NCBI GenBank assembly: GCA_035536315.1
Contig: DATLOJ010000083.1
Span: forward strand, 1-26,511
Origin: DATLOJ01 sp035536315
GTDB lineage: Bacteria; Actinomycetota; CADDZG01; JAHWKV01
Direction: 5' to 3'
DNA length: 26,511 nucleotides
Below the pieces are notes generated by a model. That model was not told the DNA's origin, ran no database searches, and saw only the letters and a list, made by a program, of their open reading frames with translations. A program made the position numbers and the translations under genes. Positions 8,498-16,209 of this stretch are shown here, piece after piece (the first letter of the stretch is position 1; each line of letters starts with the position of its first letter).

Positions 8498-9156
8498 TGA
8501 CCGACGGGAAGGCAGTGGATACACCGCCGGAAGCTCCACCGACCCGCAAAGAGCGCATGAAGGTGCGGATCGACCAGGTCAAGGAGCTGCTCGATCCCGT
8601 GTTCGAGATAGTCGGCGGAACCATCGCGTCCCTAAGGGGTCTCGGGGTGACGTTGAAGCATGTGGTCAGGCGGCCGATCACGATTCAGTACCCGGAGCAG
8701 CGGCGTGAACCCTTCCCCCGTTTCAAGGGCAGGCACGTCCTCGACCGGCACCCAGACGGACTCGAGAAGTGCATCGGCTGTGAGCTCTGCGCGGGGGCCT
8801 GTCCTGCGGACGCGATCCTCGTCATCGGAAAGGACAACACACCGGAGGATCGCCGCTCACCCGGCGAGAGATACGCAGAGGTTTATGAGATCAACTATCT
8901 GCGCTGCATCTTCTGCGGACTCTGCATCGAGGCCTGTCCCACAGAAGCACTCGTAATGTCGAACGCTTACGACCTGTCAACCGACTCGCGCGAGGCAGCG
9001 ATATTCACCAAGGACATGCTGCTCGTGGAGGCCCCCCTTCAGGAGAGGCCATCGAACGCGAAGCGCGCGGTCCCTGCCGGGCAGGACGTCGGTGACTTCA
9101 GGATTTTGAAGGAAGGCCTTGCGCGTGCGAGAGCGGAAAAGGAGCAGGGCCTTTGA
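8497..9156 (+). CDS. nuoI: NADH-quinone oxidoreductase subunit I (copy 1)
   Basis: Ferredoxin-like connecting subunit, 219 residues, with two [4Fe-4S] clusters, N6a and N6b. The ligands are Cys92, Cys95, Cys98 and Cys102, and Cys137, Cys140, Cys143 and Cys147, in the paired C-x2-C-x2-C-x3-C arrangement. An amphipathic N-terminal part with GLGVTLKH at about residues 48-55 and the ITIQYPEQRR segment are typical. The ATG at 8497 shares its first base with the nuoH stop (TAATG). The frame is open upstream, but that stretch is nuoH shadow. The C-terminus past about residue 175 is a moderate charged tail, much shorter than the tail of the second NuoI in this window. Confidence 0.96.
   Translation: MTDGKAVDTPPEAPPTRKERMKVRIDQVKELLDPVFEIVGGTIASLRGLGVTLKHVVRRPITIQYPEQRREPFPRFKGRHVLDRHPDGLEKCIGCELCAGACPADAILVIGKDNTPEDRRSPGERYAEVYEINYLRCIFCGLCIEACPTEALVMSNAYDLSTDSREAAIFTKDMLLVEAPLQERPSNAKRAVPAGQDVGDFRILKEGLARARAEKEQGL
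9139..9144 (+). promoter_or_regulatory. Ribosome binding site supporting the nuoJ TTG start
   Basis: AAGGAG lies eight bases before the TTG at 9153. It supports initiation on this non-standard codon, which itself overlaps the nuoI stop. Confidence 0.65.
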
Positions 9157-9665
9157 TCGAGGGCTGGGTTTTCATGTTCTCGGCGCTAATTGCACTTGTC
9201 TCCGCTCTGGCGATGGTGGTCTCGAAGCACGCCGTTCACGCTGCCCTCTACCTGGTGGCGACGCAGATCGCTCTGGCGGTCCTTTTTCTCTTGCAGGGCG
9301 CATTCTTCATAGCTGCACTGCAAGTAATCGTCTACGCAGGGGCGATCATGGTGCTGTTCGTCTTCGTCATCATGCTCCTTGGGGTGGATCAGAAGGAGGC
9401 GTTGCTCGAGCCCCTGGAGTTTCAGCGCCCTCTGGCAATCGGGCTGGGGCTCGTTTTGATTGCCGAGGCTCTGTACCTCGGAACCTACGATCTCGCCAGA
9501 GGCCTCGCGGCAAGGGCCGATGTCAGGCCGCTCGCTGGAGAAGGCAACGTCGAAAGCATTGCCCGCATTCTGTTTACCCGCTGGGCCTTTCCGTTCGAAG
9601 TCACCTCGGTCCTGCTGGTTGTTGCAGTTGTCGGTGTGATGGTCCTTGCCAGAAGGAGAGCCTGA
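9153..9665 (+). CDS. nuoJ: NADH-quinone oxidoreductase subunit J (copy 1)
   Basis: Membrane subunit, 170 residues, with five expected transmembrane helices. The third contains the conserved VYAGAIMVLFVF stretch (about residues 59-70), the helix that changes conformation in known complex I structures. The start is TTG overlapping the nuoI stop (TTGA), backed by an AAGGAG eight bases upstream. A loop of about 45 residues between the fourth and fifth helices (residues 105-145) is hydrophilic and Arg/Glu-rich. It precedes nuoK with a three-base gap, the same gap found in the second cluster. Confidence 0.95.
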   Translation: MIEGWVFMFSALIALVSALAMVVSKHAVHAALYLVATQIALAVLFLLQGAFFIAALQVIVYAGAIMVLFVFVIMLLGVDQKEALLEPLEFQRPLAIGLGLVLIAEALYLGTYDLARGLAARADVRPLAGEGNVESIARILFTRWAFPFEVTSVLLVVAVVGVMVLARRRA

Positions 9666-9668
9666 GGC

Positions 9669-9971
9669 GTGATCCCCGACACCTGGTACCTGGTGCTCTC
9701 TGCGCTGCTGTTCACGATTGGGGCCGTTGGTGTCCTGATTCGCCGCAACGTAATCGTGATGTTCATGTGCATCGAGTTGATGCTGAACGCGGTCAACCTT
9801 TCCTTTGTTACTTTCGACAGGATGCTCGGCGGAGTAGACGGGCAGATAAGCGTCTTCTTCGTCCTGGTGGTTGCGGCCGCTGAAGTTGTCGTCGGCCTTG
9901 CAATCATCGTCGGGATCTTCAGGCGAAGAGCGTCGGCCGATGCAGACCAAATGAGCATGCTCAAGTGGTAG
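9669..9971 (+). CDS. nuoK: NADH-quinone oxidoreductase subunit K (copy 1)
   Basis: Small antiporter-related (MnhC-like) membrane subunit, exactly 100 residues, with three transmembrane helices. The two functionally important buried glutamates are present at residues 36 and 72, the same numbers as in E. coli NuoK. The start is GTG, three bases after the nuoJ stop. The C-terminus ends Met-Leu-Lys-Trp, and the last codons contain the nuoL start. Confidence 0.96.
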   Translation: MIPDTWYLVLSALLFTIGAVGVLIRRNVIVMFMCIELMLNAVNLSFVTFDRMLGGVDGQISVFFVLVVAAAEVVVGLAIIVGIFRRRASADADQMSMLKW

Positions 9972-11899
9972 GGATGCTGCTGCTCATTCCCGCGATCCCA
10001 CTTGCCGGAGCTGTTTTTCTTCTGATCTTTCGGGCCAAAGTCGGGCGGTTCGCGGGAGCGATTGCGAGCTCGGCGATCGGCGGGTCGTTCTTCGTTTCAC
10101 TGATCGCGTGGAGCGAGTTACTCAACCGCCCGGCAGAGAGCAGGGCTGTGGGGGGCCGGGTCTTCGAGTGGATAGCTGCGGGATCCTTCCATGCTGATTT
10201 CACTCTGAGGGTCGACCCGTTAACGGCCGTGATGTTGCTGGTCGTCACCGGAGTCGGAACCCTCATCCACATCTACTCGATCGGTTACATGGCCTCGGAC
10301 GAACGCCGTGGAACCTTCTTCGGTTATCTGAATTTGTTCGCTGCCTCGATGCTCGTGCTGGTGCTTGCAGGAAACTTTCTGGTTCTGTTCCTGGGATGGG
10401 AGCTGGTGGGCCTCTGCTCATTCCTGCTCATCTCTTTCTGGAGTCACCGCCCGTCCGCTGCGGCCGCAGGGAAGAAGGCCTTCATCGTCAACCGCATCGG
10501 CGACTTCGGATTTCTGATCGCGCTGTTTCTCATTCAAAAGACATTCGGAACGCTCGACATGGTGGAAGTCTTCGCCCGAGCCGGGGAGAGTCCGTTGACG
10601 GGGTCGCTCGCAACCGCGATCCCACTTTTGCTACTGCTCGGCTGCGCAGGCAAGTCGGCTCAGATCCCGCTTTACATATGGCTGCCCGACGCGATGGAAG
10701 GTCCCACTCCGGTGTCCGCGCTCATTCACGCAGCGACGATGGTTACGGCCGGCGTGTACCTGGTTGCAAGGGCTCACGTTCTCTTCGAGCAGTCGCTCAT
10801 CGCAGGCGGCGTTGTGGTTGGGATTGGGATCGCGACGGCGCTTCTGGCAGCGGCCATCGCAATCTCCCAGGACGATATAAAGAGAGTTCTCGCTTACTCG
10901 ACCGTCTCACAGCTCGGCTACATGTTCGTGGCGGTGGGAACAGGAGCTCTCAGCCGCTCCGCGCTCCCTTATGTCGCGGGGATCTTCCATCTCGTGACGC
11001 ACGCGTTCTTCAAGGCGTTGTTGTTCCTTGGAGCAGGATCCGTGATGCACGCGGTGGGTGACGAGACCGACATGAAGAAGATGGGAGGTCTCCGCAAGGC
11101 CCTGCCGGTCACGTCGCTCACCTTCATCATCGGCTGGCTCGCGATTTCGGGGGTCCCGCCCCTGTCCGGCTTCTTTTCAAAGGAGTCGATTCTGGCAGCG
11201 GCTTGGGAGCACGGCCTTCCCTGGATTTGGGTGCTCGGAGTCATCGTCGCCGGCATGACGGCCTTCTACATGTCGCGGCAGGTGTTTCTGACCTTCTTCG
11301 GAGAGTCCCGGGTTGCAGCTGATGTCCACCCGCATGAGTCACCTCCCGTGATGACGCGAGTGCTGCAGTCGCTGGCCCTTCTGGCTGCGGTGGGAGGCCT
11401 TCTCAATCTGACCCTGCATCACGGAACTCTCTCCAAATGGCTCGAGCCGGTGTTCACATCGGGTGTTCACATCGAGGCAACAGAGGCGGCAACGCCCCTT
11501 GGCCTTCCCGAAGTTGTTGTCTCGGCGTTCATCGCGCTGGTCAGCCTTGCTGCGATCGCTCTGGCTTACCGGCTCTATCTGGCCCCCGGGGCCGAGAAGG
11601 CCCGTACGAGGCTGAAAGGCTCCCTCGGTTACTTCGTGCGACTTTCCCAGAAGAAGTTCTTCGTCGACGAGCTGTACAACTCCCTGTTCGTTTGGCCCGG
11701 AAAGGTCGTGGCGCGGATTGCCGCATTTGGCATCGACGCAAAGATCATCGACGGAGCTGTAAATGGAGCCGCCAAGGCGGTGGGCGCCGCAGCGCTCAGG
11801 ATGCGCATGACGCAGAGCGGGCTCGTCCGAAGGTACGCAATGGCCATGCTGACGGGGGCCGCGCTGATTGTGGCTCTATTCGTAGTGAGAGTGCGATGA
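9965..11899 (+). CDS. nuoL: NADH-quinone oxidoreductase subunit L (copy 1)
   Basis: Distal proton-pumping antiporter-like subunit, 644 residues. Key channel residues are visible: Glu146 in the LGWELVG helix and Lys230 in AGKSAQIPLY, followed by WLPDAMEGPTPVSALIHAAT. The C-terminal part with FFVDELYNSLFVWP and IDGAVNG forms the long lateral helix and final anchor typical of NuoL. The start is taken as GTG at 9965 inside the last nuoK codons, because the second nuoL starts at exactly the same relative position. An ATG at 9974, three codons later, is an alternative. The end overlaps nuoM by four bases. Confidence 0.95.
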   Translation: MVGMLLLIPAIPLAGAVFLLIFRAKVGRFAGAIASSAIGGSFFVSLIAWSELLNRPAESRAVGGRVFEWIAAGSFHADFTLRVDPLTAVMLLVVTGVGTLIHIYSIGYMASDERRGTFFGYLNLFAASMLVLVLAGNFLVLFLGWELVGLCSFLLISFWSHRPSAAAAGKKAFIVNRIGDFGFLIALFLIQKTFGTLDMVEVFARAGESPLTGSLATAIPLLLLLGCAGKSAQIPLYIWLPDAMEGPTPVSALIHAATMVTAGVYLVARAHVLFEQSLIAGGVVVGIGIATALLAAAIAISQDDIKRVLAYSTVSQLGYMFVAVGTGALSRSALPYVAGIFHLVTHAFFKALLFLGAGSVMHAVGDETDMKKMGGLRKALPVTSLTFIIGWLAISGVPPLSGFFSKESILAAAWEHGLPWIWVLGVIVAGMTAFYMSRQVFLTFFGESRVAADVHPHESPPVMTRVLQSLALLAAVGGLLNLTLHHGTLSKWLEPVFTSGVHIEATEAATPLGLPEVVVSAFIALVSLAAIALAYRLYLAPGAEKARTRLKGSLGYFVRLSQKKFFVDELYNSLFVWPGKVVARIAAFGIDAKIIDGAVNGAAKAVGAAALRMRMTQSGLVRRYAMAMLTGAALIVALFVVRVR

Positions 11900-13383
11900 C
11901 CATCCCTGTCCTTTCGATCGTCTTGTTTCTGCCACTTGCCGGTGCGCTGCTGGTTTCGCTTGTGCCGAAGGATTACGTGAAGCTCATGCGTCTGGTGGCC
12001 CTCGCCAGCTCGATCGTGGCCTTCGGTGCGTCGCTTTGGATGCTCTTTCTATTCAACTCTGCAGACGGCGGCTTCCAGCTGGTGGAAAAAGTCGAGTGGA
12101 TTTCGCGCTACCGGGCCTCGTACCACCTGGGTGTGGACGGCATCAGTTTGTGGCTGGTCCTTCTTACGACTTTTCTGGTCCCGCTGTGCATCGCGGCTTC
12201 GTGGCGAGTCGACAAGAAAGTGAAGGCTCTGAACGTGATTTTGCTGCTGATGGAAACGTCGATCCTCGGCGTGTTTCTGTCGCTCGACCTGCTTCTCTTC
12301 TACATCTTTTGGGAGGGGATGCTTATCCCGATGTACTTCCTCATTGGCGTTTGGGGGTACGAGCGGCGCGTCTACGCGGCTCTCAAGTTCTTCCTGTACA
12401 CATTGTTCGGCTCACTTTTGATGCTGGTCGGCGTGGCTGCTCTGTACTTCCTGGGCGGGCGAACCTTCGACCTTGCGGAGCTTTCCAGGTCGGGCTTAGG
12501 GCCTTCCGCGCAGCTCTGGCTGTTCGGAGCGTTCTTTGCATCGTTCGCGATCAAGGTTCCTATATTCCCGTTTCATACCTGGCTCCCTGATGCTCACACG
12601 GAAGCGCCCACGGCGGGGAGTGTGCTGCTTGCAGGTGTCCTGCTGAAGATGGGTGGCTACGGATTCCTGAGACTGTCAATCCCGCTGTTTCCGGACGCGA
12701 CCGTCAAGTTCGCTCCATGGCTGGCGATTCTGGGAGTCATCGGAATCGTGTACGGCGGCATCGTTTCGATAGTGCAAAGCGACGTGAAAAGGCTCGTCGC
12801 CTACTCGAGCGTCTCCCACCTTGGCTTTGTTGTTCTGGGCATAGCCGCGCTCAACACCGCTGCGACGACCGGAAGCGTCCTGCAGATGGTCAGTCACGGG
12901 CTTTCAACGGGCCTGCTCTTCTTGCTGATAGGGATGCTGTACCAGCGCGCGCATACCCGAAAGATTGCGGACCTTTCCGGCGTGGGCGGCGTGATGCCCG
13001 TCTTCGGCGGGATGTTCCTGATCGCCGTTCTCTCATCTCTCGGACTTCCTGGATTGAACGGCTTCGTCGGCGAGTTCCTCATTCTGAATGGGACCTTTCC
13101 AGTCATGAGAGCCCTCACAATCATCGCGACGCTCGGAGTAGTTCTAGCGGCGATCTATCTGCTGTGGATGTACGAGCGGGTGTTTACCGGCCCGGTCAAG
13201 ATCCCACACGCGGAACGAAAGAGCGTATGGCGTGACGTCTCCCCCGGTGAGCTCGCGGTGATAGTGCCGGTCATTGCCATGATGCTCTGGATCGGCCTTT
13301 ACCCGAAGCCGTTTCTCGACAGGATCGAGCCCTCCGTTGAGCGCGTCCTTTCGAACCTGAACAGGCCGGTGGCTTCCAGATGA
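11896..13383 (+). CDS. nuoM: NADH-quinone oxidoreductase subunit M (copy 1)
   Basis: Antiporter-like proton-pumping subunit, 495 residues, about 14 transmembrane helices. Glu140 in the IFWEGMLIPMY helix and Lys220 in FAIKVPIFPFHTWLPDAHTE are the expected proton-path residues. The motif continues with APTAGSVLLAGVLLKMGGYG, which separates NuoM from NuoL and NuoN. The ATG at 11896 overlaps the nuoL stop (ATGA). A long open frame upstream in this phase is nuoL shadow and is excluded. The end overlaps nuoN by four bases. Confidence 0.96.
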   Translation: MTIPVLSIVLFLPLAGALLVSLVPKDYVKLMRLVALASSIVAFGASLWMLFLFNSADGGFQLVEKVEWISRYRASYHLGVDGISLWLVLLTTFLVPLCIAASWRVDKKVKALNVILLLMETSILGVFLSLDLLLFYIFWEGMLIPMYFLIGVWGYERRVYAALKFFLYTLFGSLLMLVGVAALYFLGGRTFDLAELSRSGLGPSAQLWLFGAFFASFAIKVPIFPFHTWLPDAHTEAPTAGSVLLAGVLLKMGGYGFLRLSIPLFPDATVKFAPWLAILGVIGIVYGGIVSIVQSDVKRLVAYSSVSHLGFVVLGIAALNTAATTGSVLQMVSHGLSTGLLFLLIGMLYQRAHTRKIADLSGVGGVMPVFGGMFLIAVLSSLGLPGLNGFVGEFLILNGTFPVMRALTIIATLGVVLAAIYLLWMYERVFTGPVKIPHAERKSVWRDVSPGELAVIVPVIAMMLWIGLYPKPFLDRIEPSVERVLSNLNRPVASR

Positions 13384-14849
13384 TGGCGCTTCAAGAGCTC
13401 CGAATTCCGGGTGTGTCCTTCATTGCAGTTGCGCCAGAGGTCATCCTCAGCGCGGGGGGCCTTGTCCTTCTCGTGACCGGGTCATTCTTGAAAGGCCGCG
13501 CCACCGTCCTTTTCATGTCCCTTCTGACTCTGACTGGGGCAGCGGTCGCAGCGGTCTTATCGGCCGGCAGAGATTTCACGGCATTCTCGGGGGCCGTAGT
13601 TCTGGATGACTTCGCGGTCTTCGTGAAGCTGATCCTTCTTGCAGTTGCCGCGATCAGCATTCTCGTATCCGGCCAGCTCCTAGACGATGAACGAGCCCCG
13701 GCCCCCGAGTTCCTGGGACTCGTGATGTTCGCAACGGCCGGCATGATGCTGATGGCCTCGGCCTCAGACCTCATGCTTTTGTTTTTGGCTCTCGAGACCT
13801 TCTCGCTTGCGCTTTACGTGCTCGTCGCTTTCCGGCGCGGCAGGGCCGACTCACAGGAGGGGGCATTGAAGTACTTCCTGATGGGCTCGTTCTCCAGCGC
13901 GTTCTTTCTCTACGGCATCGCTCTGGTGTACGGGGCTACCGGCACCACACGCTTGGAGGGGATAAGGGCTTACGCGCGGGAGATCCCGGTTCTCGGCCAG
14001 GGGCTTCTTGCTGCCGGCCTCGCGCTTTTGCTTGTGGGCCTGGCTTTCAAGGTCGCCGCGGTTCCTTTTCACATGTGGACCCCCGACGCGTATCAGGGGG
14101 CTCCGTCTCCGGTTGCAGGATTCATGGCAGCAGGGTCGAAGGCAGCCGGGTTCGCGGCGCTGATAAGGGTGCTGTTCTCCGTCTTTCCGAGTCTTGTCTG
14201 GGACTGGCGACCGGTGATCGTGATTCTTTCGGTGATTTCAATGGTCGTCGGAAGTGTCGTTGCGATCGTGCAGACCAATGTGAAGCGGATGCTGGCTTAC
14301 TCGGCAATTGCTCACAGCGGATTTTTGCTTGTCGGCGTGGCATCTGCGAACTCGCGCGGGGTCTCGGGTGCCCTCTTCTATCTGGGTGCGTACGCGGTGA
14401 CCGTTCTCGGGGCGTTTGCGGTTGTGTATGGAGTTGGGAGGCCGGGCGAGCCTTTCGTTCATATTCAGAACTACCGCGGCCTCGGCAAGACGCGCCCATT
14501 TCTTGCATGGACTCTCGTGTTGTTCTTGGCGTCGCTGGCCGGCATTCCCCCAACGGCCGGTTTCTTTGCAAAGTTCGAGGTCCTGTCCGCCGCCGTGTCG
14601 GCCGGACTCACAGGTCTTGCTGTCGTCGCAGTTGTGGCGAGCGCTGCAGCCGTCTTCTTCTATTTCCGCATCATCTGGCTGATGTTCTTCGAAGAGCCAG
14701 AGGGGTGGGCCGAGGGGGCCGAACAGCCGGCCACCGCGCTTCCCCTGGGACTTGCAGTGATCCTGACTGCCGTTGCAGTGGCCTTTCTCGGGATCGTGCC
14801 TGGAATCGTCCTGGACCTTGCGAGCTCTTCGTTGCCGGGCCTTCCTTGA
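13380..14849 (+). CDS. nuoN: NADH-quinone oxidoreductase subunit N (copy 1)
   Basis: Antiporter-like proton-pumping subunit, 489 residues. Glu139 in the FLALETFSLALY helix and Lys224 in LAFKVAAVPFHMWTPDAYQG are the family's conserved charged residues, and the motif continues with APSPVAGFMAAGSKAAGFAAL. Two adjacent ATG codons (13380 and 13383) are possible starts; the first overlaps the nuoM stop. Last subunit gene of the first complex I cluster; its stop overlaps the start of the peptidase gene that follows, which makes that gene part of the same transcript. Confidence 0.96.
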   Translation: MMALQELRIPGVSFIAVAPEVILSAGGLVLLVTGSFLKGRATVLFMSLLTLTGAAVAAVLSAGRDFTAFSGAVVLDDFAVFVKLILLAVAAISILVSGQLLDDERAPAPEFLGLVMFATAGMMLMASASDLMLLFLALETFSLALYVLVAFRRGRADSQEGALKYFLMGSFSSAFFLYGIALVYGATGTTRLEGIRAYAREIPVLGQGLLAAGLALLLVGLAFKVAAVPFHMWTPDAYQGAPSPVAGFMAAGSKAAGFAALIRVLFSVFPSLVWDWRPVIVILSVISMVVGSVVAIVQTNVKRMLAYSAIAHSGFLLVGVASANSRGVSGALFYLGAYAVTVLGAFAVVYGVGRPGEPFVHIQNYRGLGKTRPFLAWTLVLFLASLAGIPPTAGFFAKFEVLSAAVSAGLTGLAVVAVVASAAAVFFYFRIIWLMFFEEPEGWAEGAEQPATALPLGLAVILTAVAVAFLGIVPGIVLDLASSSLPGLP

Positions 14850-15721
14850 AAGCCGGTGTGGTTGTTCACGGGGGCGCAGGGGTGTGGAGTCAGGACCGCG
14901 TACCGGGGGCGGTCGAGGGTTGCAGGAAGGCCGCTGGTGCGGGGGCCGAACGTCTGGAGGACGGGGCCGTCGAAGCCGTCATGGCCGCGGTGAAGGTGCT
15001 CGAGTCCGATCCACAGTTCAATGCGGGCCTCGGCTCTTCGCTGACCCGCGACGGGACCGTCGAGCTGGATGCGGCCCTGATGACCGGAGACATGCGCTTC
15101 GGCGCGGTCGGCTCATGCCCTCCGGTCGAAAGCGCCATCGAGCTCGCGCGAATGGTCCTCGAGCTGAACGAGCATTCCTTCCTCGTCGGAGCGGGTGCAC
15201 TCAACTTTGCAGAGGAGCACGGTATCGAGGTGCTGCCACCCGAGGCTCTCATCACTCAGGAAAGGATCGAGCAGCTCGAGAAGGTAAGCCGTGAGTACGA
15301 GGCCGGCACCCACGTGTTCGGATCGGGAACGGTCGGCGCGGTTGCCGTCGATGACCAGGGAGTGCTGGCGGCAGGCACCTCCACCGGAGGCATCGTCTAC
15401 AAGCGCTCGGGCAGAGTTGGAGATACTCCGCTTGTCGGCGCGGGTACGTACGCCGATTCCGACCTCGGCGCCGCGGCGAGCGCCACGGGACACGGCGAGG
15501 CGATCCTGCGAGTGCTGCTTTGCCGGGAGGCTGTGGGCAGGGTCAAGGGCCAGGGGGTCGAGGGGGCCGTAACATCCGCGATCGAAGTCATGGAGAAGCG
15601 ATCGCAGGGCAAGGGGGGGCTGATCCTCATCGACTCGGATGGTTCGCACTTCGCCGGGAAGAACACAGCTCACATGCCGTGGGCCTACGCGGGTTCGAGG
15701 GGGGAAGAGCAGGGGTCTTGA
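14846..15721 (+). CDS. Isoaspartyl peptidase / plant-type L-asparaginase (Ntn-hydrolase)
   Basis: Threonine-dependent N-terminal nucleophile hydrolase, 291 residues. The family cleaves isoaspartyl dipeptides and asparagine after cutting itself into two chains. The predicted nucleophile is Thr162 in GSGTVGAVAVDD, followed by the TSTGG motif (178-182) and the GRVGDTPLVGAG substrate loop (189-200). The N-terminal HGGAG, the FNAGLGSSLTRDG segment (58-70) and VELDAA are also typical. No signal peptide is seen, so it is probably cytoplasmic. The start is read as TTG at 14846, overlapping the nuoN stop; it gives the expected Met-Lys-Ala-Gly-Val-Val-Val-His N-terminus, but no strong ribosome site precedes it. 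Sequence alone cannot tell peptidase from asparaginase preference. Its place at the end of a complex I operon is unusual. Confidence 0.92.
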   Translation: MKAGVVVHGGAGVWSQDRVPGAVEGCRKAAGAGAERLEDGAVEAVMAAVKVLESDPQFNAGLGSSLTRDGTVELDAALMTGDMRFGAVGSCPPVESAIELARMVLELNEHSFLVGAGALNFAEEHGIEVLPPEALITQERIEQLEKVSREYEAGTHVFGSGTVGAVAVDDQGVLAAGTSTGGIVYKRSGRVGDTPLVGAGTYADSDLGAAASATGHGEAILRVLLCREAVGRVKGQGVEGAVTSAIEVMEKRSQGKGGLILIDSDGSHFAGKNTAHMPWAYAGSRGEEQGS

Positions 15722-15791
15722 TGACGCTCGGAAGTAGGATCTGCACGCTTACGCCGCGAGTTAACCAAAGGCCGTTAGATGCCAATAGGGC

Positions 15792-15809
15792 TTGTGATAC
15801 GTTTCACAA
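15792..15809. promoter_or_regulatory. Candidate Rex or CRP/FNR-family operator before the second nuo cluster
   Basis: TTGTGA and TCACAA half-sites are separated by six bases, forming an 18-base inverted repeat 31 bases before the nuoA start. From general knowledge, Rex sites follow TTGTGAA-N4-TTCACAA; this site agrees at 13 of the 14 fixed positions. It also matches the CRP-type TGTGA-N6-TCACA core exactly, so the regulator cannot be decided here. Rex controls nuo and other respiratory operons in some Actinobacteria. No well-formed -35/-10 pair is evident; AATAGG-like sequence just upstream is a weak -10 candidate, in which case a bound protein would cover the start of transcription. Confidence 0.6.
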
Positions 15810-15825
15810 TCGCCCGCAAGCTGAA

Positions 15826-15831
15826 AGGGAG
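15826..15831 (+). promoter_or_regulatory. Ribosome binding site for the second nuoA
   Basis: AGGGAG lies nine bases before the TTG at 15841, with a second GAGG at 15833-15836. An in-frame TAG stands directly before the TTG, so no earlier start is possible. This strengthens the unusual start codon. Confidence 0.65.
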
Positions 15832-15840
15832 CGAGGCTAG

Positions 15841-16209
15841 TTGCCAGAAGGATTTTTTGGCTCGTATCTGACCGTGGCGATATATGCCGGGGCGGTGTTC
15901 GGCCTCGTTGGGGGCACCCTGCTCCTAAACCGTCTGGTGGCCCCCAAGGTCTACACCGAAGAGAAATACATCACCTATGAGTGCGGCATCGACCCCATCG
16001 GCGGGGGCTGGACCCAGTCGACGGTCAGGTACTACATCTTCGCCATTTTGTTCGTCATCTTCGATGTGGAAGCTGTCTTTTTGTTCCCGTGGGCGGTTGT
16101 CTTCGAGAGCCTGGGCATGTTCGCCTTCGTCGAGATGATCGTGTTCATCGCCATCCTCGCCTTGGGGCTGGTGTACGCCTGGAAGAAGAAGGTGCTCGAG
16201 TGGCTGTAA
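15841..16209 (+). CDS. nuoA: NADH-quinone oxidoreductase subunit A (copy 2)
   Basis: First gene of the second complex I cluster, 122 residues. It has three hydrophobic segments and the loop motif Tyr-Glu-Cys-Gly (residues 46-49), then YYIFAILFVIFDVEAVFLFP in the second helix and a C-terminal Leu-Glu-Trp-Leu. Translation starts on TTG directly after an in-frame stop codon. It is preceded by the candidate Rex/CRP operator, suggesting its own promoter, although no terminator is visible after the upstream peptidase gene and read-through from the first operon is possible. It is clearly homologous to the first NuoA but diverged along most of its length. Confidence 0.95.
   Translation: MPEGFFGSYLTVAIYAGAVFGLVGGTLLLNRLVAPKVYTEEKYITYECGIDPIGGGWTQSTVRYYIFAILFVIFDVEAVFLFPWAVVFESLGMFAFVEMIVFIAILALGLVYAWKKKVLEWL

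Noticed and set aside
9186..9950. Long open frame on the - strand (about 254 codons) opposite nuoJ and nuoK
   Set aside because: It mirrors two well-supported membrane subunit genes, its translation is hydrophilic low-grade sequence rich in Asp, His and Gln, and it shows no family motif. It is a composition shadow of GC-rich coding DNA.
11437..11895. N-terminal extension of the first nuoM frame by about 150 codons
   Set aside because: This part lies wholly inside nuoL and reads as Arg/Gly-rich non-protein-like sequence. The ATG at 11896 gives the normal NuoM length and N-terminal helix.
14075..14845. Upstream extension of the peptidase frame, suggesting a fusion protein
   Set aside because: The extension is the out-of-frame shadow of nuoN, rich in Arg, Cys and Ser. 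The enzyme fold begins at the TTG at 14846.
15722..15791. Possible terminator or small gene between the peptidase and the second nuoA
   Set aside because: No GC-rich stem followed by a T-run is seen. The short open frame that spans this stretch begins inside the peptidase gene and has no coding character.
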